From positions 202,250-266,249 of the forward strand of contig NW_006768798.1 in assembly GCF_000204055.1 (NCBI RefSeq): DNA of 64,000 nucleotides, written 5' to 3'. Below are positions 34,324 to 45,866 of the stretch, in pieces. This DNA is from Melampsora larici-populina 98AG31 (taxonomy: Eukaryota > Basidiomycota > Pucciniomycetes > Pucciniales > Melampsoraceae). Each line of letters begins with the position of its first letter. Position 1 is the stretch's first letter. The position numbers were made by a program, and so were the translations under genes. The notes under the pieces are model-generated. The model saw only the letters and a program-made list of their open reading frames with translations. It was not told the origin of the DNA and did no database searches.

Positions 34324-36264
34324 TTAATTTGTAACATATCCTAAACGATCAAAAGTAATTCAGAAACAAAGGAATCAATGGTCCATTTACAACCCAATTC
34401 AAGGAGATCAAAGAAAGAATACCTTTAGGATTTTGACTTTGCCAATTCCAAAGATCACGACACATGGTATCCAAATCACGCTAAACGCCCCCCCAAAAAC
34501 ATATCAAAAGGTCAGATTTCCAAAACCTAACCAAGAGTCATACCAAAGAAAGATTCAGGGAAAAATACTAACAGAAGCATCGAATCCAAGTTCTTTTTTA
34601 GCAAGTGAAGGATCAGCCGTAAGATCAGGTACATCACCAAGTCTTCTACCAATGATCTCATACTTATAATCAAATCCAGTAGCTTTTCTCATAGCTTCAA
34701 TCACTTGAACAAAATAAAATAGAAACAGATTAAACTGTAATTCCTAAAAAACAAGATAGATTCATGAAGGAATGAAATTTACTAACTTTCAAAAACACTT
34801 TGACCACGACCTTTACCCAAGTTGTAAGCTTTATATTTCCCACCACTTGTTCCGAAACCTGATTTGAAACCTGGACAAGGTGTTTCCCAAGTAGTTTCTT
34901 TTGATAATCCATCTAAGGCATTAATGTGACCACCAGCAAGATCCATGACTAGAACGCAAACAATCAATTCAATCAGATCCAAGGATTTCAAAAAACTTTA
35001 TAAATGATATAGAAACGAGATAAAAAAGGGAATCATACCATGAATATAATCACGTATACAAGCTCCATCTCTAGTAGGATAATCATTTCCATTGATTTTC
35101 AAATCATGAGGAATCTTACCAACGGCCATTTGAGCCAACAAAGGTAACAGATTCCCCGGTTTCCCAACCGGATCTTCACCAATCATACCAGAAGGATGTG
35201 CTCCAGCAGGATTAAAGTAACGTAAGGAGATCGATTTCCATTTGGTAGGTTGTGAATCACATAAATCTTTGATGATCAATTCGCTCATCATCTTTGTTCG
35301 TCCGTAAACTGATTCAGGTGTTAAGGGAGATGATTCGGGAATCGGGATCTCTGTTGGGGCTCCGTATACTGTGGCTGATGATGAGTAAACTAAATTATAA
35401 CATCCGTTTCGGTTCATGACCTGAAATCGATCGGGAAAACAAAAAGATGATTCAGTGATATAGAAAAAAGATCAAAACGAAACGGTTTGGAGAAACAATC
35501 AACTTACATCTAATAAATTAATAGTAGCCGTTATATTATTTTCATAATATTGAATAGGTTTCTCACCACTTTCACCAACAGCTTTATGAGCCGCAATATG
35601 AATGACACCCCAAATCTCTTCAGATTTAAATATGTTTTCAATATCTGATTTATTGGTGATATCTCCTTTATAAACTTTTACATTCGTATCTAATTTATCT
35701 TGATCTGATGAATTAGTTGGTAATTCATTTAAAGCGATTTTAGAAACTCTTTTAATGGCTTCTGGAAATGAATTGTGAAAGCTTTTTTGTTGTTGTTTTT
35801 GTTTTGGTAATGAAAGAAAGGAATTGAATTAGACGTTCGAATTAGAAATCGTACAATTTGGAAAATCAATCAGTTTGATTAGGAAGTTTCTTATGTTCTA
35901 GAAAGATTTCTTAGTATGATAAGTTAAACTTACTTATCGATAGTGACAACTTTATATTTTCTAGTTAATAAACAACATAAGACCACATGTGATCCAATAT
36001 AACCAGCTCCACCAGTCTGAAACGTTTTGATCGGGAAAAAGGACAGAACATCAGTTTTACCAATTCGATCGAGACTAAAGAAAAGCTTCTTAAAACTGAT
36101 ATCGATCATCCTGAAGTGATTTGACTTACAACTGTCAAGTTTTGTCATTCAACATGTCACAAGAAATAGATCAGTCAGTTCATGATAGTGATCGATAGAT
36201 TGTATTGAGTTTCTCTCAAGTTTGATTAGATAAACTCACCAAGGATAGTTTTCTTTTCTGGCAT
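34324..36264 (-). CDS. GAL10: UDP-glucose (galactose) 4-epimerase
   Basis: Nine exons join in phase: 36264-36240, 36131-36130 (2 nt), 36016-35934, 35781-35508, 35420-35039, 34948-34787, 34703-34573, 34480-34423 and 34340-34324, giving 377 residues, typical of a single-domain epimerase. The N terminus becomes [14 protein letters not shown], the NAD-binding Rossmann motif. Further motifs are [34 protein letters not shown] (catalytic Ser), SVYGRTK (catalytic Y-X3-K), [13 protein letters not shown] and [13 protein letters not shown]. It interconverts UDP-glucose and UDP-galactose in the Leloir pathway. There is no C-terminal mutarotase domain, unlike the yeast Gal10 fusion. The 2-nt exon supplies the TT of the Val codon in ILVTGG. 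The 17-nt last exon encodes the final residues. Confidence 0.95.
36130..36131 (-). other. Predicted 2-nt micro-exon of the epimerase gene
   Basis: On the minus strand the sequence reads ...AACTTGACAG|TT|GTAAGTCAAA.... Exon 1 ends ATC-CTT-G and exon 3 begins ACT-GGT-GGA. Only two extra bases restore both frame and the conserved valine ([13 protein letters not shown]). No other splice choice I tried in the interval 36016-36264 gives this. Confidence 0.7.
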
Positions 36265-38951
36265 GATGATGCTGATGATGATGACGAAGAAGGTAGTGGT
36301 GATATGACTGTGAATGTGAATATGAAAATGTGAAAATGTGAAAGATGAAGGAAAGTGATCTGAGTTGAGAGTCGATCAAGAAAACTTTTACTATGTCCTG
36401 TTCCTTTTGTTAAAATCAGTTATGAGTTTTGATAATTTCTTCTGCAGTTATCCTCAACTGTAAAGTGATAGTAAACTCACCTTCCTTAAATCTTACCCTA
36501 TCTCTCTCGACTCCACCTCCACCCATTTTTTCATCTTTTCTTCAACTTTCTCCCTCGCACACGTCATCATAAACTGACCCCGCATTCTCCATCACTTCGG
36601 GTCACATCACTCAACGGTGACATCACCAGACATCACCTCTCTCACGTTTCAAACCTGGCTCAGCCGCTCAGCGTTGCTTCCAGTCAAGCTCATGTGACCT
36701 ATGATGACAATCAAAATGATGATTCCACTGCAAAAACAAACCAAACTCCAATTGATACCCTCAGTCCTTCACATGTGCGTGATCAATTGCCATTGGTAAG
36801 GATCTTACATACACACATAGGTAACCGTAGGCCATCAGTAATTGGCTTGAAGACCAGTTCAAGGTTGCGGCCAAACTGAAGTCCCTTGATCACTCCTTAC
36901 AAGGCCTTGAGTAAGGAATTTATCACATAAACAAGAATTCTTGCCAAAAAAAATAGCTGTATCCAGCTCAAAATCACTATATTTCATTCCTTGTTTTGTG
37001 GCTCAATGAACAACTGTTGATGAAAAAGAAAAAGTGAATGCAAAGGTCCTATTACATGTGCAAGCCCTTCACACTCTCCTGTACCTCTTTAAGGACTTTC
37101 ACTTTTAGGTGATCTATGATTAGAGATTTTCGTTAGTGTTTGAGACATGTAGGCTTTGAGTGGGTTCAATGCTCAGGAAACAGTGGAAAAGTCTAATCAT
37201 AGATCAACCAGAATTAAGATTTTCTGGAAAGCCTTGGAGGTGCTTGGATTTGAAGCATATCTAATGAAGAATTGCTATTGTCCATTTGCTTTGCATTGAG
37301 CTGGGTTTAATCAGTAAAAAATGGAGGAATGTATGGATATTTCAAGCAATACAGATTACTTCCCTTGACAAATTTCCTGTTTATGTGACAAGGACCTCAC
37401 TCAAGGCCTTGAAAGGAGTGAAGGACTTGAAGTATGTGTAACCTTTTTTGTGTATCAACCACATTGTAGTTGGAAAGAGCCTGTGGATGGTAGTGATGCA
37501 AAACATCAGATTTTGACCAAAATATAGGACCAACCAGGTTGGTGACCTAAAAGTTTGGAATTGAGTTATTGTTTTGTTTGGCAAATACATTAATAAAATA
37601 AAAAGCTTGGGATTTTGATTTTATGACCAAATCTCAAAACATCTGTGAAATGAAAGCTTGGAAAAGGGTAGCAAGAGATCTCATATCATCCCTGTCATCA
37701 TCTCTTTCTCTTTCTGTGAATTGCACTTCAATTCAATCATATGTGACTGTACTTGAGATAGGGAACCTGTGAGAATCAGGGTTGTCACCTTAAAAGGGAA
37801 TATGCATACTGATTGAACAAAATGAAAAAACCCAATAGACAGAATATTGTAAAAGAATATGTGTAAGTGAGATAGGAGAACAGGGATATTGACATGGAGA
37901 ACAATTCAACCTTCTAGATAGATAGCTACATCATATGATGTCAGGTCATCTTAACACAGGTAAAATGAGCTAAGTAAAGAAAATCTATGTGTATAATGAC
38001 ATCTTGATTATACACTGTGCTTTATTAATACCAATTGCTGCAAGGCTCTTGATTGTATGTACTTCATTATGATCAGATCTTTTATACAAAAGAGATGTCA
38101 AAGGTAGTTTTATATGATCTTGGTAAGTAACTTGTGTACATACATGTGATTTATTGATGACATCCTTCCAGATTGCTGACATTCCTTTATATACATCCCC
38201 AGCTTACACTGATTCAGAACCTCTAAACCTTCTGATCAGTCATATAATCCTGGACTGAAGTCTTTAATAACTCATTAAACATCAGGGACTGACCATGAGG
38301 CTCTCCTCATGATGCCTACCTTGTTGGCCAGATTGATTGTCAATCATATTTTCCAGATGTGAATCAGTTCAGGTCAATCCAATACATTCCTTGTTTATAA
38401 TAAGGCTATTCAAAGTTAAACAAAAGTCAACACAACCAGTGCATATGTGCATGAGTTCAAAAGATGAAAAATACCATTCAAGTTTTTGAATGAAAGTCAT
38501 TCTTTAATCTCGACTTGGGTACCTTCACGTCTGAAGTTCAGTATTCCCCAAAAGCCTGGATTAAAGTGATTGAAAAACATGTGTTTGAAAATTTGTATAC
38601 TTCAAGTTTGACCGTATCATCAAAGTGTGTGAGACTTAGTGTGAGACTTTGATCAGACCAAATTCAGACTATGATCTCATATGGTAGAATGTAAAAAAAT
38701 TTACAGGCAGATAAATTTAAGCTGCAGAAGTTTCATCAGTGGAAAGGTAATGTAACTTTAAGTCACATGACAATTGATAATCCCCAGTTCTTACAAACTT
38801 CTCAATATATATAATCCTTTTCAATTAAATTTGAAAGGATTTACATGTTCTCTTGACCAACAATATGTTTGCATGTGGTCAGAAGTTTTTTGCATGGTGC
38901 TGACGCTAACCTGTAACGGTCATACTCGTAAAACACGTAAACGATGTATCA
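36265..38951. other. Intergenic, no supported gene
   Basis: The epimerase promoter side contains a GATGATG microsatellite near 36262-36290. A 14-bp inverted pair (GATCTATGATTAGA / TCTAATCATAGATC) lies near 37111 and 37192. The remaining 2 kb has low-complexity AT-rich DNA and isolated ORFs (36694-36879, 37381-37590, 37985-38182) that do not look like genes. Confidence 0.4.
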
Positions 38952-39041
38952 GCCCGGCTAGCTCAGTTGGTAGAGCATTCGACTCTTACAAGGGTTCTTC
39001 ATTGCATCGAATTGTCGTGGGTTCGAGCCCCACGTTGGGCG
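38952..39041 (+). tRNA. tRNA-Lys (CTT) with 17-nt intron
   Basis: The acceptor stem GCCCGGC pairs with GTTGGGC (two G-T pairs). The D arm GCTCAGTTGGTAGAGC and the T arm GTGGG-TTCGAGC-CCCAC are canonical. The anticodon loop CTCTTA(A) with CTT at 38985-38987 is closed by TTCGA/TCGAA. A 17-nt intron (38989-39005) sits after the base 3' of the anticodon, the standard position for nuclear tRNA introns. Mature length is 73 nt including the discriminator G; CCA is not encoded. Upstream AT-rich DNA and the CTTTTG just downstream fit Pol III transcription. Confidence 0.95.
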
Positions 39042-39970
39042 CTTCCTTTTGCACATGCTCAAACCCACGACAACTCGTTTTTGGCCCAGGCATAATTGAT
39101 TTTTGCCACAAATAAATAAATACAATTTTGGTCATTGAGATCATTTGAATAAAGCTGATCCTGTTAGATTTTTTTGCTTGCAAATTCTTATTTCTTGCAG
39201 AATATGTAGGAATCAAGGGTGGTGAGCTATGTGCAATTGTGAATGTTATAGTGTATATATCAAAGAGACATGATTTTGAACAACCTTTTTCCAGAGAGAA
39301 ATTTCTGGACTGTTCTTGTACTGATAATTGCAACCTGAGACTTCAGCTTGGATCGAATTTTTCAGAAAGACCCCTGAATATAGTGAGTTCAACTTGAGGG
39401 GTTTGATTACCATGGCCTCAGAGTGAGGGTAAGAAGATGGAGAGGTAGCAAAAATACAACAAAACAAGCCACATTGTGATCAATCCTGTTTGCAGGCCAA
39501 ATTTTATTGTGTTTCTGTGAAAAAGGTGGTATACATTACAATCCTATGTCACATCATCCTGATCACCCATCAAGTACCACTTCCCTCACTATGTAGTACC
39601 ACACAGAAGACCTGTGACATGAGCCATATATAAGGTTGTTTGTATTATGCTTGTACTAAATGTTGCACTCAGTTAGAGGTTAACTCATGGATGGCCTGTG
39701 CATCCTCTACAATTCAAATACAAATACAAGAGGACCTTTCACATACCTTGCATACCATCCCCACCAAGGCTCCGCACTCAAATCAAGGCACAAAAAGGGA
39801 GTGTACAGGGAATATTGTTGACTCGTATTTCAATTCCATGTGTATGAAAATCTAAACAAAAAGTTTCATATGCTCTAAGAGCTGACTAAGAAACTTCAGA
39901 TGGTTATAAAAGGAAGATAAAAGACTCCAATCTTTAATTCTACATGGATTTAAAAAGGAAACAAAACAAC

Positions 39971-40077
39971 AAGGGTACACAAACATTAAAAACCCATATG
40001 AAAAACCTGTTCCAACCCATTATTCAAATGGGTTTGGATAGGTTTTTCATATGGGTTTTTGATGTTTGTGTACCCTT
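39971..40077. repeat. Near-perfect 107-bp hairpin
   Basis: The left arm begins AAGGGTACACAAACAT and runs through CCCATATGAAAAACCT to CCAACCCAT. The right arm is its reverse complement, ending GTTTGTGTACCCTT. Roughly 47 of 51 arm positions match by eye, with only a few loop bases. No convincing target duplication flanks it. It may be a fold-back MITE or a small-RNA precursor-like hairpin. Confidence 0.85.
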
Positions 40078-41409
40078 AATTTGACTATTCAATTATATAT
40101 GGGAATCCAATAAGTTAATTTGCCTTTTTTATTTTGGGATCCAGCTCTTGAGACAAACTTGAACCAAAGTTTTGGGGGGTGAAGGAAGCACAGTGGTTGC
40201 TCATAATCCTCAAAGCGCTAGAGAACAAGCTTTCTGACGGAGCACTGGTGGATGGCACAGAAATCAGCTGCATCATATGTGATAGGATGGGCCAGTGACA
40301 TCAAGAAATTATCCAGTAGGCAAGGACCTCACAGCGCTTGTATTCTTGAGCCACAGAGAGATGATTTGTGCCTTCATGTTCCACTGGGACCGTCTTACAG
40401 TGCTTGATAAAATGTTGAGGAAGATTGGGGTTCCAGGTTGGTTTGTTCAACCATTTTGATATTGGGGTTGGGAGGAACAAATTTGCCAGCTCAAGTAATG
40501 AAATACTCAGCAAGGCCTTTGGGTCCACAACCTAACAATTCCAAAATCAAACCTTGGACCACCATGATTTTCAGCCAAGGGTCAAGTATTCCAGCACAAA
40601 TGTAGACAGCCTTTTCCTGGACTGCCTCTTGATATTGCATGAACTTCCTCAACATTGGCATGACTGATGCTTTTGGGTCCTTACAAGTGGAGTCATTCCA
40701 GGCCTATGAAAAATATACATTGGATCAGTGAACAGTTTGAAAAGTCAAAGATTGAAATGAAGACTTGACTTTTCAAGTTGTTCTACCAATCATTGATAAT
40801 CAGGCATAACTCAAGAGAATGTGGGGTACTTGTACCCTTTGATCTCCCTGATAGTTGTAGCAAGAGGAGCTAATAACTTGACAATAGTACCTACTGTCTC
40901 CATTTCATTATTGCTGAGTAAGAATGCTTCAAGTGATGTATTCATGTGTCTGATATTTGAAAGACGCCTGGTGATAGCGTCTTGGCTGGCTCAATAGTTG
41001 GCCAAAATCCCATTGGTGATGCACAATCTTTTAGAAAGGATGGACAAAGCACTTGGATTGAGCATGGTGAGGAGCTCTTGAAACTCCTTGGTGTCCACAA
41101 AATAAATTGGAAGTTCTCAATTAACTATAAGATGAAGTAGAGTGACCTAGGCTGACTCTGTTGAGGGGCCGAACCTGATGAAGAATCATGAAACGAAAGA
41201 ACAATAAAATAGTCCATTGAGATTTTATAGCACAATATACAGAAAATTGCTCACTTTGCCAACCTTTCCATTGATGAAGTAGATCAAAAGAGTATCTTGC
41301 TTGGTGGTCACAGGCTGGGTCTTTTGTCACTATCATCAAGTTGGGTTTCAATGTCTCAGGGCATGTACTGTCTAGCTTGCTAATAGTGTTGAGAAGAGTT
41401 GGCTGGCCG

Positions 41410-41456
41410 GGGTTGGGGTTGGGTCACAGCCTTGGCTGTAACCCAACCCTGTAGCT
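41410..41456. repeat. GC-rich palindrome, GGGTTGGGT type
   Basis: GGGTTGGGTCACAGCC is followed after two bases by GGCTGTAACCCAACCC, a strong 16-bp-arm palindrome with one bulge each side. GGCTGGCC and GGCTAGCC flank it as an outer pair. It may be a transposon terminus or a stem-loop terminator-like structure. No function can be assigned. Confidence 0.6.
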
Positions 41457-43331
41457 TTGTGGCTAGCCCTGGATTGACCCATAAGCCTTCAAAATCAATC
41501 AGGACCTACCAAGGCACACCCTTAACCTTATAAACCTAGGGTGTGGCTTGATTTGGGTCCAAAAGACAAACAAAAGAGAGTTCTTGTTCTATACTCATTT
41601 CTGGACCTGCCCTTGAGACAGACATAACCCTCACAATTGAGGCAACTTGAGGAAGGAGCACAGCAGTATTCAGATGTATCTTGAGAAAAATCCACGGGCA
41701 CCCCAGCAACCCAGTCAGTTGATGTGCCCATAGGGCCTTTGAGGCTTGCATCATTAGGTTTCCAATGGTTGGGGTACATACTGCCAACCTCCAAAAACTC
41801 TGTGGGCAGTGCAGGGCTGGGAGGGACCAGTTCATAGCCCTGATTCCCACTGACCTGCTCCTGAAATATTGTAGTGTCTATCTCAAGGGATCCAAGGAAG
41901 CCAAAAAACTGAAGAAATTTACACTTCAAGGTTCAAAGAAATCATCCCACAAGATGATCTTTCAAGATAATTAAAGTTAAAAGTTGAATGTCAGTATTAG
42001 AAATTGAGGATCTACAGCTATGAAGCCAACAACACAAGCACCAAAGTTTAAAAGTTCAAAGTAGTTCATCACACCACCAACTTCCCATGTGATCTACACC
42101 AAAAACCTGGAATACATGATTACAGAGTCAGACAGCCCAACTTTGGCTGGTACAACACTGGAATGCTGTGCTGCACTGCATTGCAACCCGTTGTGCTATG
42201 TTACAGTTAAGAAATAGGTTTCTCTAAATTCTGACAGTGCATCACAGCCATGAATTTTGCTTCCGGAATCCAAGGGAGGAGAGCACCAGGTATTTGGCAG
42301 CATGGACCTGTAAAGACAAAGGTCAGTAAGACACAAACAATCAGCAGCATCCAACCGTGACTGACCTTCCAGCAGAACAGGATCTCTTTTGGATCCCCAA
42401 TCTTCTTGGGATCAGCATAGTCAACACTCTTGAGGTACCTATCCAGCTTGTTGACTACTTGGGACAAGACACCAGCCCCAAATTTAAACACAACTGCACC
42501 CAATGGTGCAATTTGATCAATTTACCGTACCATGTCAGGCTTGGATGTAGGAGTGTTGATCAATTGAGCTTGCAAAATCTCACAACCATGAAAAAATTCA
42601 AAAAAAGTGGATTCTCAGAAAGAGCCAAAACCAACATTAATTTGTGGTTTTGTAGCTTATAAAAGCATTGCTTAAGCTACCAAACATATGTTTTGAAGCA
42701 TGTTTTATTTGACTACTGACTGTGTGGTCAAATCCACAGTCAAACAAGGCCTAAATATTTTCTTACATCTTGACAATCATGAGCAAGATAGCTTCATCCA
42801 CCACCTTAGTGCTCCATTCCAAGTGAGCAGTGATGTCATAGTACTATGGATTCACTTGGAATATTACCTTCTATCTACTCTGTAAGGTGTAAAAAGATCT
42901 CGGGACAAGATTTTCAGCTTGTTGTTGCTCAGAGTTGACTTCCTCAATAGCATCCCAGTTGCTTGGCAAGAAAATAGCCGCTACATTGAGCTTTTTCAAG
43001 ATCACCTTTAATTTTGAAAAAATCAGAAGCTTTAAAAAATCCAGTCAATTTTTAAAATACCTCAACTTTTTTTCTCTTCAAAGTCAACAATTATGCATAG
43101 GGCTGTAAGAAAGGACTCAAAAATTGAATTCTATGAATCAACTGTTTTTGAACTTTCAAATATTACACAAACACAAATTTGATTCTCAATGATATCTTAC
43201 ACTCAAAACTAAAAAAAATACTTCAAATTAAACCTATTTCCAAAACCAAGAATCATCCAAAACAATCACAAACCAAAACATCTTCAAAAACCCAAATCAA
43301 TTCAATCCAATTCCCAACCTTTGACTTTTCT

Positions 43332-44651
43332 TTAAGGAGGACTAGGTACAGTTCCAATCACTTCACCATTCGATTTCGGAAGATCCATCAAAAGCTCACC
43401 ACCGATACCTAAGTATCCAAACCAAAGTATCAAACAAAAGATCCCATGTAAAACGACTACTAAAGCCAACAAGATCTGAGCCGATTTGTTTTCCGAAGAT
43501 TTAATGATCGGATAAAGGTTTCTTAATAAAAAGAAACAAGAGACTCCGAAAGCTATGAGAGACATGAAACCTCTTAAGAGAGGGATCGGTGGAATCGAAA
43601 GTAACGAAACCGGTATGAAGATCGTTAATCCGTAACCATATAAATTGATGATTTCAGGTATCGTTCGGCTCTCAATGGTTGCCCAATACCTCATGGCTGC
43701 CCATATACATGTTGGTAATCCTAAGGCATAGACATAGACTAGTCCAACGGCTAAGGTGAGTTTCGTGAAATCATAGTCATAGGTTTTCGAGTTTAGATAA
43801 GCGGTTAAGGCTCCTGAAAGTGATGATGCAAAGAAGAGAATAAAACTTGTTTGTTTGTTTTGGAGAACAGTTCAAGAAATGTAAACGAAAATGGATTAGT
43901 CTTTGAGTTCTTTAGATTTAGATTTAGATTAGAGATTGAAAGAAAAGAAAACTTACATAAGTGTAGTTGGAAGCCAAAATGGACCTTTTGAAAAGAAAAC
44001 CAAAAGAAAGAATTAAGTAAGGATTCTTGACAAATAGATTTGCAGAATGGATTTTTCTAAATTTACCATAAAGATCAGGTTGACCAGCCAAGATCACTTC
44101 AACATAATCTTCTTTAGGATACATAGTTTTCCAACACCTTTCCAAAACCGTTTTAGTTTCCTAATCAACATCAGATCACGTCCAATCAACGAAAAAAAAT
44201 AAGATTCTTGTTTTGTTTTTAAAACTTGTAGGGATCAACTTACTACATCAAAGTAGATTGTATAAGCATCAAGACTTAACCAAGAATTAGAATTAGATAA
44301 TCTAGGTTGTGATTCGAGTCGATCTGGATCATAAACTGTTGATCCTATATTTCCTTTGGGTTGTGATGGGTTTGTAGAAGGATTTGGATGATGTGTATCT
44401 GGTGTAACACTTGTTGAGAAATCTAGTTGAATTTTCATCATTCATTTAGTTAGTTTTGATTTGATTTGTGTGATTTGTGATGGTTTAGTTATCGTACCTT
44501 GGAATGATAAATCGTCAGATTGAACTGTTTTGTTTTGAGCTTCTTCTGCATCAAAAACGGTGACTGAACTGATCCAAATCAAGATCTAGATTAGTTTTTT
44601 TCAGGTTCGTTTTGATGCTGATTTGTTAACTTACCTATATTGATTTGACAT
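43332..44651 (-). CDS. Yip1-domain Golgi membrane protein (YIPF1/2-like)
   Basis: Six exons join in phase: 44651-44635, 44568-44498, 44422-44244, 44160-44067, 43984-43957 and 43845-43332, giving 300 residues. The N-terminal half is soluble and polar (MSNQYSSVTVFDAEEAQ...), then FDVETKTVLERCWKTMYPKEDYVEVI, the conserved lead-in of YIPF proteins. Five hydrophobic segments follow: FWLPTTLIFILFFASSL, LTLAVGLVYVYALGL with ATIESRTIPEIINLYGYG, FIPVSLLSIPPIPLL, SLIAFGVSCFFLL and ILLALVVVLHGIFCLIL. The DLYGPFW and GYGL motifs mark the Yip1 domain. Members bind Rab GTPases and organise ER-Golgi vesicle traffic. The 28-nt exon 43984-43957 is needed to keep the first membrane helix in frame. Confidence 0.9.
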
Positions 44652-45866
44652 TGTTCTCTTTTTTCTAAAGTTGATGGTTGTTTCTGATGTTTTGAATGTG
44701 GTGGAACGGTTTCTACTTTTGGAAGTGATCGATGATTCGATTGAAATTTAAAACCACAAAATACATTATTTAAAACACTGTTTTTGAGAAAGCAAAACCA
44801 TTCATCAAAGCTCAGAGACCAAATGATAAAACGTCATAAATCATCAAGGGATTGAAGTTCCATCAGCTTCAAAAATTCTCAAGCCGTGCTGGCCATCTTG
44901 TTTTACAAAACAGGAGAGTTTCTTATGGTACTTGACTGTCAAGAATTTCCCCGGTTTTTGAAGAAAAGACTGAAAATCTTGACCTGAGCCCGCTTGCTAT
45001 GGGCCTGTTCTGCACTTGTGGTTGCCACAACTGCATCACATTTTGCATCATACTTGTTCAGATCTACAAAAATGGTTTATTGGATCACTTGACACATCAA
45101 ATCGGTCAACAAGTGCATTTATTCAGAACCTCAACTTCAAAACTTCAAGACTTCAAGACTTCCACTTTTAAGCTTCAACTTCCTGGTTTCTGAACCCAAA
45201 ACTGGCCGCGTATATGCAAGTCATGATATTTTCAAGCATAGGTCTTTGCTCATCTGAAATCGAGGTTCAAACTCAAGGTGCAAAATAGTCGTTGTAAAGT
45301 TGTTGACTGCGAGCAACACGGTCTCGATCTATGCGTATACGGGTATGAGGACGTGAAGGAGGTAGAGGGAGCCTGTTGAAGAGGCAGCCAAACACCAATT
45401 CAGTCACAATCCTCTTGTTCCTAATCGTTGTTTGAAGACTTCAAAAGGGTGTTGACTTGTGTTTTCCAGGAACTTGGAGCAGGCATCAAGACGTGATGGA
45501 AACTGTCTTGGATGGAGGTCAACAGAAACAAGATGTTTCAGTTCAAACTCATACTACTGTGGATCTGGTTGATTGACTTGATTGTTGGTAAAGTCTCATT
45601 AATGGATTTCATGTGTTTACCAACTTGGATATCACAGAGGCGCATCATCCAATTTCGCGATCAGGAACCCAAATCTAATTACTACGATCAAACACCCTCA
45701 ACATAGTGGATGGTCTTACGATTCTATCATTCTAATTCGACATTGTAAATCGATTGTTTCAAAGTGATCGATCTTTTCAAATCACATTTCCTAGTTTACC
45801 AAGATCGGTTTACAAAGTTTTCTTTCGAGATCTTCTGATTTGTAAATTCATCTTAAAACTTAAGAA
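44652..45866. other. Intergenic between divergent genes
   Basis: Shared promoter region of the Yip1-domain gene (minus) and the aldo-keto reductase (plus). A run of CTTCAA(A/G)A(C/T) words near 45130-45180 is a simple-sequence patch. ORFs at 44999-45193 and 45512-45706 lack coding support. Confidence 0.45.

Larger units (their letters stand above)
39042..43331. other. Long repeat-like stretch with scattered ORFs
   Basis: Minus-strand ORFs at 40301-40528, 41121-41351, 41528-41929 and 42207-42503 have some protein-like character (one contains CCAPSSSCLNCEGYVC, another NKLDRYLKSVDYADPKK). I could not link them into a gene or identify a family. They are probably the remains of a transposon. A near-perfect hairpin is at 39971-40077 and a GGGTTGGGT palindrome near 41410-41456. 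The word pair CAACACTGG...CCGTTGTG near 42150-42200 resembles a transposon end. Confidence 0.35.

Noticed and set aside
38774..39115. 113-codon ORF over the tRNA
   Set aside because: It reads straight through the tRNA-Lys gene, which has full cloverleaf support.
40180..42510. hAT transposase assignment for the minus ORFs
   Set aside because: One ORF contains NKLDRYLKSVDYADPKK, which hinted at a hAT C terminus, but it lies at the wrong end of the ORF series and no other hAT motif is present.
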